64,000 nucleotides of DNA from Pseudoalteromonas lipolytica (lineage in GTDB: Bacteria > Pseudomonadota > Gammaproteobacteria > Enterobacterales > Alteromonadaceae), in contig NZ_FPAZ01000006.1 of the NCBI RefSeq assembly GCF_900116435.1, positions 62,001 through 126,000 on the forward strand, in the 5' to 3' direction. This document shows, piece by piece, positions 24,696-34,702 of this stretch. The notes under the pieces were generated by a model. The model had not been told where the DNA came from and searched no databases. It saw only the letters and a program-made list of their open reading frames with translations. Position numbers and translations under genes: made by a program. How positions within the stretch are numbered: position 1 is the first letter of the stretch; the number at the start of each line of letters is the position of its first letter.

Positions 24696-26354
24696 TTAAC
24701 CAGTGTGCTTTGGCATCATTCGAGAAACAATGGCCTGACAGTCTATTTCATGGCTTAAACAACCATACTGCGAAAAGTGAGGACCTTTCAAACGGCTTGT
24801 TACAAATGCGTGTGCGATAATGGGTTCACCAAACTGCAAGAGCGTTGCGGCTTGCCAAAGCTGTGCTAAGCGCTCAATGATCCGCCGAGCCTGTATTTCT
24901 AAATGTGACGTATCGGTTAGTAATGCCTGCAATTCATCAAGCTTATCGGCGTAATCACTGTTTAGTGCACGTGCTTTTTCAAGCTCCTTCATAAGCGCCG
25001 TTAACGATTCTGGCTCGCGGTTAAACACGCGCATTAAATCTAAGCATTGCACGTTACCTGACCCTTCCCAAATTGAATTAACAGGGGCTTCTTTATAAAG
25101 GCGACTGGCAATATTGTCTTGCACATAACCTACTCCACCAATGCATTCCATCGCCTCGAAGGTGTGCTGAACTGCACGCTTGCAAATCCAGTACTTTCCA
25201 ATCGCAGTCGCACTGCGAACGAGTGCAGCTTCGCTATCATCGTCTTGTTTATCAAGTGCGTGGGCAATCCGCATCGAGATTGCCAACGCGGCCTCTGCTT
25301 CCAATGCTAAATCAGCTAAGACATTCAGCATTAATGGCTGTTGATGCAGTTTTTTTCCAAAAACAGCGCGCTCTGATGTGTGCCATACCGCTTCTTTTAC
25401 TGCTTGCATCATCAATGAACTTGAGCCGAGCATACAGTCATACCGTGTGAGTGCGACCATTTGAATAATCGTCTTAATACCACTGCCTGGTTCGCCCAAC
25501 ATCCAGCCATGCGCTGATCTAAACTCGATTTCAGAACTGGCATTTGACTGATTTCCTAATTTATTTTTTAAACGCTGAATATAGACGGCATTTTTTTCAC
25601 CACTTTCAAGCCAGCGCGGCACTAAAAAGCACGACAATTGTGAATTAGGGGCATAGGCGAGCACTAAAAAAGCATCGCTCATGGGGGCTGAACAAAACCA
25701 TTTGTGTCCTTCAAGCACGTAAAGCTGCCCTGCACCGCCTTCATTTAGTGGTGTTGCTTTGGTGGTATTTGCTCGTACATCGGTGCCTCCTTGCTTTTCG
25801 GTCATGGCCATACCAATCGTAACACCTTGTTTTTCAAACCACGGCTTGTTGTCGCCATCATAATGATTGGCCAGTATTTTTGGCAGCCAAACTTCAGCGA
25901 TATTGGCTTGACTGGCAATAGCGGGCACACTCGCAAAGGTCATCGTTAGCGGGCAACCTGACCCTGGGTCAGCATGATTATGTAGTACAGCCATCACCGC
26001 GCGTACAACATGACTGCCTTGCTTTTTTTGCTGCCAAGGTAAGGCACAGTGTCCTTGCGCTATGGCATGCTGCATAAGCTGATGATAACTTGGATGGTAA
26101 TCAACATGGTCAATACGCTCACCAAAGCGGTTATGTGTATTAAGTTCAGGCAAATGCTTATTTGCCAAGAACCCAGCTTGTAACAGTTCCCCTCCCACCT
26201 GTTGCCCAAAAGCAGAAAGATGCGCTGTTCCCCATTGTCCCGCAAAACAATTTTGCCAATACTGCAACACGTCGTCAGCCTCGTACGCGTTATAGTTTTC
26301 AAGCGGTTTGGGTTGATTAAATACCACGTGGGTTTCACTCGAAGAAACAGACAT
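24696..26354 (-). CDS. aidB: AidB-like acyl-CoA dehydrogenase
   Basis: Flavoprotein of 552 residues close to E. coli AidB in length and in motifs: HVVFNQPKPLENYNAY at the N-terminus, CPLTMTFAS, GMAMTEKQGGTDVRANTT, GHKWFCSAP, and VNSIWEGSGNVQCLDLMRV. AidB has isovaleryl-CoA dehydrogenase activity in vitro, binds DNA, and belongs to the adaptive response to alkylation in E. coli. In this window the gene stands alone and has a FadR-like operator 36 bp upstream rather than a recognisable Ada site, which suggests a tie to fatty acid status. Enzyme substrate unproven. Confidence 0.92.
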   Translation of the reverse strand: MSVSSSETHVVFNQPKPLENYNAYEADDVLQYWQNCFAGQWGTAHLSAFGQQVGGELLQAGFLANKHLPELNTHNRFGERIDHVDYHPSYHQLMQHAIAQGHCALPWQQKKQGSHVVRAVMAVLHNHADPGSGCPLTMTFASVPAIASQANIAEVWLPKILANHYDGDNKPWFEKQGVTIGMAMTEKQGGTDVRANTTKATPLNEGGAGQLYVLEGHKWFCSAPMSDAFLVLAYAPNSQLSCFLVPRWLESGEKNAVYIQRLKNKLGNQSNASSEIEFRSAHGWMLGEPGSGIKTIIQMVALTRYDCMLGSSSLMMQAVKEAVWHTSERAVFGKKLHQQPLMLNVLADLALEAEAALAISMRIAHALDKQDDDSEAALVRSATAIGKYWICKRAVQHTFEAMECIGGVGYVQDNIASRLYKEAPVNSIWEGSGNVQCLDLMRVFNREPESLTALMKELEKARALNSDYADKLDELQALLTDTSHLEIQARRIIERLAQLWQAATLLQFGEPIIAHAFVTSRLKGPHFSQYGCLSHEIDCQAIVSRMMPKHTG

Positions 26355-26389
26355 AGAAGGGCTCTCTTTTTTATTATTTTTTCAACTAT

Positions 26390-26406
26390 AGCAGGTCAGA
26401 CCTGTT
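26390..26406. promoter_or_regulatory. FadR-like operator
   Basis: AGCAGGTCAGACCTGTT matches the recalled FadR consensus AGCTGGTCCGAYNTGTT at 15 of 17 positions and includes the perfect dyad CAGGTC-A-GACCTG. It lies between the divergent aidB-like and RDD genes, 36 bp from the aidB start. Confidence 0.6.
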
Positions 26407-26494
26407 TGTCGACAAGCGAAACCCTCGCTAAGTATTTCTTGTTTGCTAAGGACTTTGCTAAACTACAGCGCAATTTAATAGGATGAGAGTGTTT

Positions 26495-26995
26495 ATGTCA
26501 GCTGAGTTTCCTCGTGCCGGTTTTTGGCGCCGTTTTGCCTCGTTAATTTACGACACCTTGGTTGTGATTGCCTTTGCAATGCTCACAACTGTGCTATACC
26601 TACTGGCTGTTCAGGGACTTATTTCACTTGATGTGTTGAGTATTGGCAATGCTGAGGATGTCTCAGCGTATATTCAAAACTCCCCTTTGCTTTATGGCAT
26701 CCGTAGTGGATTACTGGTGTTAGTGAGCGTGGCATTTTTTAGTTACTTTTGGGCTAAAAGCGGGCAAACCATAGGCATGCGCGCATGGCGCTTAAAAGTA
26801 CAAACCCTCGATGGTAAGCTGATTAGCTGGCAACAAGGTGCGCTAAGAGCAATATGTGCTTTATTAGGTTTGGGTAATTTAGTGGTGCTGATTGATTTTA
26901 AAAACAAACGTGCACTGCAAGATTACATAGCTAAAACAGAAGTAATTACGCTCACAAAAGAAGAAAATAAACGCATTTATCGCTCATTGGATTAG
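26495..26995 (+). CDS. RDD-family membrane protein
   Basis: Inner-membrane protein of about 166 residues with the RDD hallmark: an arginine early in FWRRFASLIYDTLVV followed by aspartate, and a second conserved region WAKSGQTIGMRAWRLKVQ, around three hydrophobic helices. The ATG at 26495 is preferred over 26483 since GGATGAG then lies at proper distance. Functions in this family vary (transport, pore formation). It ends in a bidirectional terminator shared with lptG. Confidence 0.85.
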   Translation: MSAEFPRAGFWRRFASLIYDTLVVIAFAMLTTVLYLLAVQGLISLDVLSIGNAEDVSAYIQNSPLLYGIRSGLLVLVSVAFFSYFWAKSGQTIGMRAWRLKVQTLDGKLISWQQGALRAICALLGLGNLVVLIDFKNKRALQDYIAKTEVITLTKEENKRIYRSLD

Positions 26996-27060
26996 GCGCA
27001 GTTCGCTTAATTAAGCTTATTGGTGTAATCACTGATTGGTAAAGCGATACAGTAGATACA

Positions 27061-27092
27061 AAAAAGCGTGACTAAATGGTCACGCTTTTTTT
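27061..27092. terminator. Bidirectional terminator
   Basis: AAAAAGCGTGAC and GTCACGCTTTTT form a twelve-pair stem around TAAATG, with T runs on both strands. It sits between the convergent RDD gene and lptG and should serve both. Confidence 0.93.
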
Positions 27093-27109
27093 GTAATTAA
27101 GTACGTTTA

Positions 27110-28177
27110 CTACACACGCTTATTTAGCAAGTAGGTCGCAAAACCAATAAATAGAATGCTTGGCAACACCGCACCGACAACCGCTGGAATTTGATATACC
27201 ATCACCACAGGGCCAAATATTTCATTGGTTAAGTGGAAGGTAATGCCGGTTATAACCCCCATAATGATTCGAGCGCCCATTGTAACGGTTCGCAGTGGGC
27301 CAAATATAAACGACAACGCCACTAATAACATCACCGCGATAGACACAGGCTGCATTACTTTGCGCCACAGTGCTAACTCATAGGTGCTGGTATCTTGTTC
27401 ATTTTGTTTTAGGTAACTCAAATATGACCAAAGCCCAGTAAACGATAACGCTTCTGGTTTTACCGATACAACCCCTAATTTTTCTGCTGTTAACTGTGAA
27501 TCGTAAAACTCTTCAGTTTGCTGTTCAGTGCTAATCTGTTCTGGCGTGATTTTAACTTTATTAACGCCACGCAACAGCCAACCATCTTTTCGGTTTATGG
27601 CTTCTTTTGCTTTCGTTATTTGAGTTAATTGCAATGACTTATCAAAATGATACATATGTACACCACGCAATACGCCTTGCTGATCAACATCTTCTATATT
27701 TATAAAGTTGCTGCCATCTTTTGCCCATACACCTTGTTTGGCATTAAAGACATCACCCCCGTTAATAGCGTGGTTGCGTATTTCTTTCGCTTTAAGCTGT
27801 GCTTCGGGCGCTCCCCACTCACCAAGCGCCATCATACAGATAGCCATAAACATGGCAGTTTTCATTACCGAGGCAATAATCTGTAAACGCGACATGCCCG
27901 CGGCCTGCATCACCACCAACTCACTGTTTGATGCTAAAGCACCGAGTCCCGTTAAGCCACCAATGAGCGCTGCCATCGGAAAGAAAATAACCAAGTCTCC
28001 CGGCATGCTGTACACAGTGTAAATCAGTGCTGTCGCAATATCATAACTGCCACGCCCTACCGATTTTAACTGTTCAATAAATTTAATAAGGGTACTGATA
28101 CCAACCAGCACCATTAATGCAAATCCTGTAGTTTGAATAATGCTGCGGCCTAAATACCAGTCGAGTGTTTTCATCAT
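27110..28177 (-). CDS. lptG: LPS export permease LptG
   Basis: Inner-membrane half of the LptB2FG transporter that extracts lipopolysaccharide and feeds it to LptC. It has 355 residues, with the YjgP/YjgQ layout: three N-terminal helices, a periplasmic beta-jellyroll (about 125-265), and three C-terminal helices. The N-terminus (LDWYLGRSIIQTTGFALMVLVG) is typical of LptG. Its ATG overlaps the lptF stop (ATGA), so the two subunits are made together. lptB is not in the window. Confidence 0.95.
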   Translation of the reverse strand: MMKTLDWYLGRSIIQTTGFALMVLVGISTLIKFIEQLKSVGRGSYDIATALIYTVYSMPGDLVIFFPMAALIGGLTGLGALASNSELVVMQAAGMSRLQIIASVMKTAMFMAICMMALGEWGAPEAQLKAKEIRNHAINGGDVFNAKQGVWAKDGSNFINIEDVDQQGVLRGVHMYHFDKSLQLTQITKAKEAINRKDGWLLRGVNKVKITPEQISTEQQTEEFYDSQLTAEKLGVVSVKPEALSFTGLWSYLSYLKQNEQDTSTYELALWRKVMQPVSIAVMLLVALSFIFGPLRTVTMGARIIMGVITGITFHLTNEIFGPVVMVYQIPAVVGAVLPSILFIGFATYLLNKRV

Positions 28178-29286
28178 GCGCTTAACTCCCGCTTAGTCAC
28201 CACTGCTTTTAACCATGCGCCGAGCGGGCGGCCTTTAATAATCAATAAACCACCAATAAACAAGGCAGATAAATGAATCCACCACAGCCCAATTGAAGGT
28301 GGTATTTTACCATCTTCAACAGCAAATTTAGCGGCATTAAGAAGGATGAAATACCCTAAATACAAGCTGATTGCAGGCACTAATTTAGCAAATTTACCTT
28401 GTCGTGGGTTAACCACACTAAGCGGAACGGCCAGTAAAGTAAGCAGTGGAATCGAAAGCGGTATTGCAATACGCCACTGCCACTGAGCAACCGCTTCTAC
28501 ACTTTTCATTTTAAATAAATCAAACGTTGGTACGGCTTCTAATTTACGGCGTTGATGTTCAATTTCTTGGTCTTGGATTTGTACGCTATAACCATCAAAC
28601 TCTGTCAGGTTAAGCGCCGCAGATTCACCGTCTGTTTCATAACGCTTACCATCATTCAAAATAAGTTGTTGCTCACCGTTATCTTGTTCAATCACGACAC
28701 CACGCTCTGCGTAGACTAACCGTGCCAAATCACCTTTCTCACGGTCAGGTAACTGGGCAACAAAAACTTTGTGAAGTTCTTTACCACCGTTTTCAATATT
28801 ATGAATAAAGACAACGGCTTTTTCGTTGCCTGTTTGCTGAAAACGACCCGCTCGAAGCGCAGACAAACCAGCATCGGCTTTTGCTTGTTCTTTTAATTGA
28901 TACTCTTGCTCACTCGCCCAAGGTGCAATGTACAGTGTTAAGGCACCCGCAAGAATGGCCATCGCTGTACTTGAAATAAGCGTGACGCGCACAACATACC
29001 ATTCACTGACGCCACAGGCTCTAAACACCGTCATTTCGCTATCGGCATAAATACGACTATAGGCCAAAATAATGCCTAAAAAGATACTCAAAGGGAGAAT
29101 AAGCGACGCAAGCTGCGGTAGTTTTAACGCGATCATCGAAAGCACAAGCTTTGCAGGAAGTCCTCCATCTGAGGCATCACCTAAAATCACCACAAACTTT
29201 TGCGACACAAAAATGGTCATTAAAGTTAAAAATACGGCGACCTGCGACTTTAAGACTTCAGTGGTCAAATAACGGAAAATTAGCAA
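28174..29286 (-). CDS. lptF: LPS export permease LptF
   Basis: Partner of LptG in lipopolysaccharide extraction, 370 residues with the same six-helix plus periplasmic domain layout (domain about 125-265). It begins with TTG at 29286, which gives the family N-terminus LIFRYLTTEVLKSQ, and a GGGGCGAG ribosome site precedes it. It is divergent from pepA, as in E. coli and many other gammaproteobacteria. Confidence 0.95.
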   Translation of the reverse strand: MLIFRYLTTEVLKSQVAVFLTLMTIFVSQKFVVILGDASDGGLPAKLVLSMIALKLPQLASLILPLSIFLGIILAYSRIYADSEMTVFRACGVSEWYVVRVTLISSTAMAILAGALTLYIAPWASEQEYQLKEQAKADAGLSALRAGRFQQTGNEKAVVFIHNIENGGKELHKVFVAQLPDREKGDLARLVYAERGVVIEQDNGEQQLILNDGKRYETDGESAALNLTEFDGYSVQIQDQEIEHQRRKLEAVPTFDLFKMKSVEAVAQWQWRIAIPLSIPLLTLLAVPLSVVNPRQGKFAKLVPAISLYLGYFILLNAAKFAVEDGKIPPSIGLWWIHLSALFIGGLLIIKGRPLGAWLKAVVTKRELSA

Positions 29287-29608
29287 TGCTCGCCCCTGTT
29301 AAACATCGTGTTTCACTGGAATAGTAAGAAATTTTGAGTAAACTAGTTATTTTACTCACTTTATTATATGCCATCACAATTAAATATCATACCTAGCAAG
29401 AACATATAATCTTGCATTTATAGTACAGATGGCATCTATTATGTGATATTGATATTCACAATAAGATAAAGTTCAAAAACACGTAAATAGAGTCATAGTT
29501 TATGAGCTAATATTAGTGTTAATAAACTAAAAAATGTAAGAAAGGACTCGAAAATGAATTTCTTACCCTTATTTACTAAGGTTATACGACTCAAAATCAG
29601 GAGTGACA
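29287..29608. other. Divergent promoter region lptF / pepA
   Basis: About 320 bp, AT-rich, between divergent lptF and pepA. It contains a TGTGA-N9-TCACA dyad (29442-29460), too wide for Crp, and a possible 21-codon leader frame (29554-29619). No precise promoter can be fixed. Confidence 0.6.
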
Positions 29609-29619
29609 ATGGAATTTAG
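29554..29619 (+). CDS. Possible leader peptide overlapping pepA start
   Basis: An ATG with a strong AAGGA site seven bases upstream opens a 21-residue frame starting [10 protein letters not shown] and ending at TAG 29617-29619. It overlaps the pepA ATG at 29609 in another frame, so its translation could couple to or interfere with pepA. No homologue is recognised and it may be chance. Confidence 0.3.
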   Translation: MNFLPLFTKVIRLKIRSDNGI

Positions 29620-31123
29620 CGTAAAAAGTGGTAGTCCAGAAAAACAACGTAGCGCATGTATTGTAGTTGGCGTTTATGAGCCACGTCGTTTATCGCCCAT
29701 TGGTGAACAGCTAGATAAAATCAGCGATGGTTATATTTCAAATTTACTGCGCCGTGGCGACCTTGAAGGTAAGCCTGGTCAAGTATTGTTGTTGCATCAT
29801 GTACCCAATGTACTGAGCGAACGCGTTTTACTTGTAGGCTGTGGTAAAGAGCGAGAGTTGGACGACAAACAATATAAACAAATCATCTCTAAAACCATTA
29901 ACACGCTGAACGAGACAGGCTCTATGGAAGCGGTATGCTTTTTAACAGAGCAGCACGTTAAAAGCCGTGATACTTATTGGAAAGTACGTCAAGCCGTTGA
30001 AACGACACAAGATTGTTTATACACATTTAATCAGCTTAAAAGTAAAAAAAGCGATCCTCGTCGACCATTACGCAAAATTGTCTTCAATGTACCGACACGC
30101 CGTGAACTCACGATTGGCGAAAGTGCAATTGAGCATGGTTTAGCTATCGCAGCCGGTAGTAAATTATGTAAAGACGTTGCCAATATGCCACCTAATATCT
30201 GTAACCCAGCGTATTTAGGTGAGCAAGCACAAGAGCTTGCCGACAACTTTGACAATGTCACGGTTGAAATTATTGGTGAAGAAAAAATGGCTGAGCTTGG
30301 CATGAATTCATACCTTGCTGTCGGCCGTGGTAGTGCGAACGAGTCTGTGATGTCGGTGATTAAATACCAAGGTGCCGACAAAGACCAAGCCCCTATCGTA
30401 CTCGTTGGTAAAGGTTTAACCTTTGACTCTGGCGGTATTTCAATCAAACCAGGCGAAGCCATGGATGAAATGAAATACGACATGGGCGGTGCAGCTGGGG
30501 TTATTGGCACAATGCGCGCATTGGCTCAAATGCAGTTACCTATTAATGTGGTTGGTGTGCTTGCTGGTTGTGAAAACATGCCTGGTTCAAATGCTTATCG
30601 TCCGGGTGATATTTTAACGACAATGTCAGGTCAAACTGTTGAAGTATTAAATACGGATGCAGAAGGCCGTTTAGTGCTGTGTGATGCACTCACCTATGTT
30701 GAGCGCTTTGAACCCGATACCGTGGTCGATGTAGCCACCTTAACGGGTGCCTGTATTATTGCGCTTGGTTCGCATGCAACGGGGTTACTTTCAAATCATA
30801 ACCCGCTTGCCCATGACTTACTTAAAGCATCTGAGCAAAGTGGCGACCGCGCATGGCAGTTGCCACTGTGGGATGATTATCAAGAACAACTTGAAAGCCC
30901 ATTTGCTGATTTCACCAACTTAGGTGGCCGTGCAGCTGGGACAATTACTGCTGCGTGTTTCTTGTCTAAATTCACCAAAAAATACAATTGGGCGCATTTA
31001 GATATCGCTGGTACAGCATGGCGCAGTGGTGGTAAAAACAAAGGTGCAACGGGTCGTCCGGTGCCAATGTTGACACAGTATTTACTAAACCGTGCTGGCA
31101 TTAGCGAAGCAAGCCACGACTAA
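29609..31123 (+). CDS. pepA: Leucyl aminopeptidase PepA
   Basis: Cytosolic M17 aminopeptidase, two-metal enzyme forming hexamers, 504 residues from the ATG at 29609. AGGAG (29599-29603) makes this start clear; an in-frame GTG inside the ribosome site is rejected. The C-terminal catalytic half shows [16 protein letters not shown], the metal and bicarbonate site NTDAEGRL and [11 protein letters not shown]. In E. coli PepA also binds DNA at carAB and cer; whether that holds here is unknown. holC and valS follow on the same strand, the usual gammaproteobacterial order. Confidence 0.97.
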   Translation: MEFSVKSGSPEKQRSACIVVGVYEPRRLSPIGEQLDKISDGYISNLLRRGDLEGKPGQVLLLHHVPNVLSERVLLVGCGKERELDDKQYKQIISKTINTLNETGSMEAVCFLTEQHVKSRDTYWKVRQAVETTQDCLYTFNQLKSKKSDPRRPLRKIVFNVPTRRELTIGESAIEHGLAIAAGSKLCKDVANMPPNICNPAYLGEQAQELADNFDNVTVEIIGEEKMAELGMNSYLAVGRGSANESVMSVIKYQGADKDQAPIVLVGKGLTFDSGGISIKPGEAMDEMKYDMGGAAGVIGTMRALAQMQLPINVVGVLAGCENMPGSNAYRPGDILTTMSGQTVEVLNTDAEGRLVLCDALTYVERFEPDTVVDVATLTGACIIALGSHATGLLSNHNPLAHDLLKASEQSGDRAWQLPLWDDYQEQLESPFADFTNLGGRAAGTITAACFLSKFTKKYNWAHLDIAGTAWRSGGKNKGATGRPVPMLTQYLLNRAGISEASHD

Positions 31124-31152
31124 GCACGTTATTTACAGAGTAAGTAACGCTA

Positions 31153-31178
31153 AATAAGGCGCCAAATGGCGCCTTATT
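31153..31178 (+). terminator. Hairpin after pepA
   Basis: AATAAGGCGCC and GGCGCCTTATT form an eleven-pair stem around AAAT. The following T tract is poor (AATTG), so it may attenuate rather than end transcription into holC. Confidence 0.65.
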
Positions 31179-31249
31179 AATTGAAGCAATACGCGTTCTA
31201 TGTCAAAATCTCTGCTTTGATCTGTGTATCTGTGGGGACGCCCGTCACA

Positions 31250-31696
31250 ATGAGCATGAACGCACAATTTTACGTTCTAAAACAAGATGATAACAGCCAG
31301 CAAGCTGATAAAGCGTGTTTTGATCTTGCCGCTAAAATCGCTGCGGATCAGTATCGTCTTGGTCATCGCGTATTTATTTACGCCGATAACATCGACACGG
31401 CCCACACAATCGACGACATCATTTGGTCATTTGAACCAGATAGTTTCATACCACACAACCTACAAGGTGAAGGCCCTAAAGGCGGCGCTCCAGTAGAAAT
31501 TGGTATGACGCCACCTGTCGGCAACAGAAAGATATTAATCAACTTAGCTGAACACCTGCCGGATTTTATTCGCCGTTTTCAGCAAGTTTTTGACTTTGTT
31601 CCCGTTGAGCCAACCGCTAAACAAGCTGCCCGTGAGCGGTTTAAAAAGCTTCGCCAACTGGGCGCCCATATTGCAACGCAAGAAATTGACATTTAA
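31250..31696 (+). CDS. holC: DNA polymerase III chi subunit
   Basis: Chi links the clamp-loader psi subunit to single-strand binding protein at the replication fork. From the ATG at 31250 it has 148 residues, the family length, starting [14 protein letters not shown]; an ATG two codons later is equally close to the E. coli N-terminus. The longer open frame from TTG at 31181 is rejected because it adds unrelated residues. Conserved parts include [26 protein letters not shown] and [11 protein letters not shown]. Only 23 bp separates it from valS. Confidence 0.92.
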   Translation: MSMNAQFYVLKQDDNSQQADKACFDLAAKIAADQYRLGHRVFIYADNIDTAHTIDDIIWSFEPDSFIPHNLQGEGPKGGAPVEIGMTPPVGNRKILINLAEHLPDFIRRFQQVFDFVPVEPTAKQAARERFKKLRQLGAHIATQEIDI

Positions 31697-31719
31697 GCAT
31701 TTATTTAAGGTTCTGTGTA

Positions 31720-34575
31720 ATGGATAAAACCTACAATCCGCAAGATATTGAACAGTCTTTATATCAAGACTGGGAAGAAAAAGGCTACTTTAAACCATCT
31801 GGCCAAGGTGACGCATACTCAATCATGATCCCGCCACCAAACGTCACGGGTAGCTTACACATGGGCCACGCATTCCAAGACACTATCATGGATACGCTAA
31901 CACGTTTAAAGCGTATGCAAGGCAACAACACATTATGGCAAGTAGGTACCGACCACGCAGGTATCGCAACACAAATGCTGGTTGAGCGTAAGCTTGCTGC
32001 CGAAGAAGGTAAAACACGCCATGACTTAGGTCGTGATGCATTTATCGACAAAATTTGGGAGTGGAAAAATCACTCTGGCGGCACAATTACCAAACAATTA
32101 CGTCGCTTAGGTGCGTCAGTCGATTGGGACCGTGAACGTTTCACTATGGACGAAGGTCTATCTGAAGCCGTAAAAGAAGTGTTCGTACGTCTTCATAAAG
32201 ACGATTTAATCTACCGTGGTAAGCGTCTAGTAAACTGGGATCCTAAGTTACACACAGCCATCTCTGATCTTGAAGTTGAAAATAAAGACAAGCAAGGCCA
32301 TATGTGGAACCTTCGCTATCCACTCGCTGATGGCGTAAAAACACAAGACGGTAAAGACTACATCATCGTAGCAACAACGCGTCCAGAAACCATGTTAGGT
32401 GATACTGGCGTGGCTGTTAACCCTGATGATGAGCGTTACCAAGACCTGATCGGCAAAGAAATTTTATTGCCTATCGTCAATCGTCGTATTCCTATTGTTG
32501 CCGATGAACATGCCGACATGGAAAAAGGCACGGGGTGTGTGAAAATCACGCCAGCGCACGACTTTAACGATAACGAAGTAGGCAAACGTCATCAACTGCC
32601 TATGATCAACATCTTCAACAAAGATGCGGCAGTATTAAGCCAAGGCGAAAGCTATACTTTCGACGGTAAAGAGCTGGCGCTTGATGCACCTATTCCTGAA
32701 CGCTTGCACGGTCTTGACCGTTTTGATGCGCGCAAGGCAATTGTGAGCGAATTTGAAGAACTGGGTTTATTAGAAAAAATTGAAGACCACAGCCTAACGG
32801 TTCCTTACGGTGACCGCTCTGGTGTGGTAATTGAGCCTCTACTAACAGACCAATGGTACGTGCGTGTAGCACCGCTTGCAGAACCAGCCAAAGAAGCCGT
32901 TAAAAACGGTGACATTAAATTTGTACCACAACAATATGAGAACATGTACTTCTCGTGGATGAACGACGTACAAGACTGGTGTATTTCACGTCAACTTTGG
33001 TGGGGTCATCGTATTCCAGCTTGGTACGACAACGAAGGTAACGTGTATGTTGGCCGTGACGAAGCAGAAGTTCGCCGCGACAATAACATTGCTGATAACG
33101 TGGCGCTTAAACAAGACGAAGACGTACTTGATACATGGTTTTCATCAGCACTGTGGACCTTCTCAACACAGGGTTGGCCTGCAAACACAGATGATTTAAA
33201 AACCTTCCACCCTTCAGATGTATTGGTAACCGGTTTCGACATTATCTTCTTCTGGGTTGCGCGTATGATCATGATGACCATGCACTTCATCAAAGATGAA
33301 GACGGCAAGCCACAAGTTCCATTTAAAACTGTTTATGTCACCGGTCTTATCCGTGATGAAAACGGCGACAAAATGTCTAAATCAAAAGGTAACGTACTTG
33401 ACCCAATCGATATGATTGACGGTATCGACCTTGAAAGTCTCGTTGAAAAGCGCACTGGCAACATGATGCAGCCACAGCTTGCGAAGAAGATTGAAAAGAA
33501 TACCCGTAAAACATTCGAAAATGGTATTGAAGCACACGGTACAGATGCCCTACGTTTCACATTAGCGGCAATGGCTTCAACAGGCCGTGACATAAACTGG
33601 GATATGAACCGCCTTGAAGGTTATCGTAACTTCTGTAATAAACTATGGAATGCGAGCCGTTACGTATTAATGAATACGGAAGAGCAAGATTGTGGTTTTA
33701 ATACTGAGGCTGAAAAGCAGTATTCACTGGCTGACCGTTGGATTTTAGGTCAATTTGAAGCCACGGTTAAAACCTACACAGAGCACCTAGAAAACTACCG
33801 TTTTGACCTTGCTGCAAACACTATCTACGAGTTCACATGGAACCAGTTCTGTGATTGGTACTTAGAGCTCACTAAGCCGGTATTATTCAAAGGCAACGAA
33901 GCACAACAACGTGGTACGCGTCATACTCTTATCACGGTATTAGAAAGCTTACTGCGCTTAATGCACCCAATGATGCCTTATATCACAGAAACAATCTGGC
34001 AACGTGTTGCACCGCTGGCGGGTATTGAAACTGCAAACACCAGTATTATGGTGCAAGCTTTCCCTGTTTACACAGCTGCAAACGTCGACAGCCAAGCAAT
34101 GGACGACCTAGAGTGGGTTAAACAGTTCATTCTAGCTATCCGTAATATCCGTGGTGAAATGGATATTAGCCCAAGTAAACCATTGTCGGTTTTACTGGCT
34201 AATGCATCAGATGAAGACACGCGCCGTTTAGCTGATAACGAAGCATTCTTAGCATCACTTGCTAAGCTTGAAGCGTTCACGCTGCTTGAAAATAAAGACG
34301 ATGCGCCAGCGTGTGCAACATCGTATGTTGGCAACTTGGAAATCATGATCCCAATGGCTGGCTTAATTGATGTTGAAGCTGAGCTTGGTCGTATTGCTAA
34401 GCAGCTAGAAAAAGCTGAAAAAGGCTTAGCGCAAGTACAAAATAAACTTGCCAACGAAAAGTTTGTGAACAACGCACCTGAAGCAGTTCTTGCTAAAGAG
34501 CACGCTAAGCTTGCTGAGTTTACAGATGCAAAAGACAAACTATTAGCGCAAAAGGCGAAAATAGAAAGCCTATAA
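31720..34575 (+). CDS. valS: Valyl-tRNA synthetase
   Basis: Class I aminoacyl-tRNA synthetase of 951 residues. The HIGH-type site is in [15 protein letters not shown] (about 38-52), the KMSKS loop is intact ([12 protein letters not shown]), the editing domain lies about 190-330 ([15 protein letters not shown]), and the C-terminal coiled-coil arm is at about 880-950. Essential. It follows holC as in E. coli and ends in two consecutive hairpins. Confidence 0.98.
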   Translation: MDKTYNPQDIEQSLYQDWEEKGYFKPSGQGDAYSIMIPPPNVTGSLHMGHAFQDTIMDTLTRLKRMQGNNTLWQVGTDHAGIATQMLVERKLAAEEGKTRHDLGRDAFIDKIWEWKNHSGGTITKQLRRLGASVDWDRERFTMDEGLSEAVKEVFVRLHKDDLIYRGKRLVNWDPKLHTAISDLEVENKDKQGHMWNLRYPLADGVKTQDGKDYIIVATTRPETMLGDTGVAVNPDDERYQDLIGKEILLPIVNRRIPIVADEHADMEKGTGCVKITPAHDFNDNEVGKRHQLPMINIFNKDAAVLSQGESYTFDGKELALDAPIPERLHGLDRFDARKAIVSEFEELGLLEKIEDHSLTVPYGDRSGVVIEPLLTDQWYVRVAPLAEPAKEAVKNGDIKFVPQQYENMYFSWMNDVQDWCISRQLWWGHRIPAWYDNEGNVYVGRDEAEVRRDNNIADNVALKQDEDVLDTWFSSALWTFSTQGWPANTDDLKTFHPSDVLVTGFDIIFFWVARMIMMTMHFIKDEDGKPQVPFKTVYVTGLIRDENGDKMSKSKGNVLDPIDMIDGIDLESLVEKRTGNMMQPQLAKKIEKNTRKTFENGIEAHGTDALRFTLAAMASTGRDINWDMNRLEGYRNFCNKLWNASRYVLMNTEEQDCGFNTEAEKQYSLADRWILGQFEATVKTYTEHLENYRFDLAANTIYEFTWNQFCDWYLELTKPVLFKGNEAQQRGTRHTLITVLESLLRLMHPMMPYITETIWQRVAPLAGIETANTSIMVQAFPVYTAANVDSQAMDDLEWVKQFILAIRNIRGEMDISPSKPLSVLLANASDEDTRRLADNEAFLASLAKLEAFTLLENKDDAPACATSYVGNLEIMIPMAGLIDVEAELGRIAKQLEKAEKGLAQVQNKLANEKFVNNAPEAVLAKEHAKLAEFTDAKDKLLAQKAKIESL

Positions 34576-34585
34576 CGCCATACAC

Positions 34586-34648
34586 TAAGCGCGATTAATT
34601 CGCGCTTACAAAAAAGCCGCATCATGGTATTTCATGATGCGGCTTTTT
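34586..34648. terminator. Tandem hairpins between valS and fadL
   Basis: First stem: TAAGCGCGA (34586-34594) with TCGCGCTTA (34600-34608). Second stem: 16 exact pairs, 34611-34626 with 34633-34648, flanked by A and T runs, a strong bidirectional terminator for valS and the convergent fadL gene. Confidence 0.9.
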
Positions 34649-34702
34649 TAATTTCTAATAAGTATCAGCGATTTTTACACAGTATAAAAATCGCCTTAAA
34701 TA

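Noticed and set aside
29442..29460. Crp site (TGTGA and TCACA) between lptF and pepA
   Set aside because: The half-sites are nine bases apart; Crp needs six. An ArgR reading also fails on spacing.
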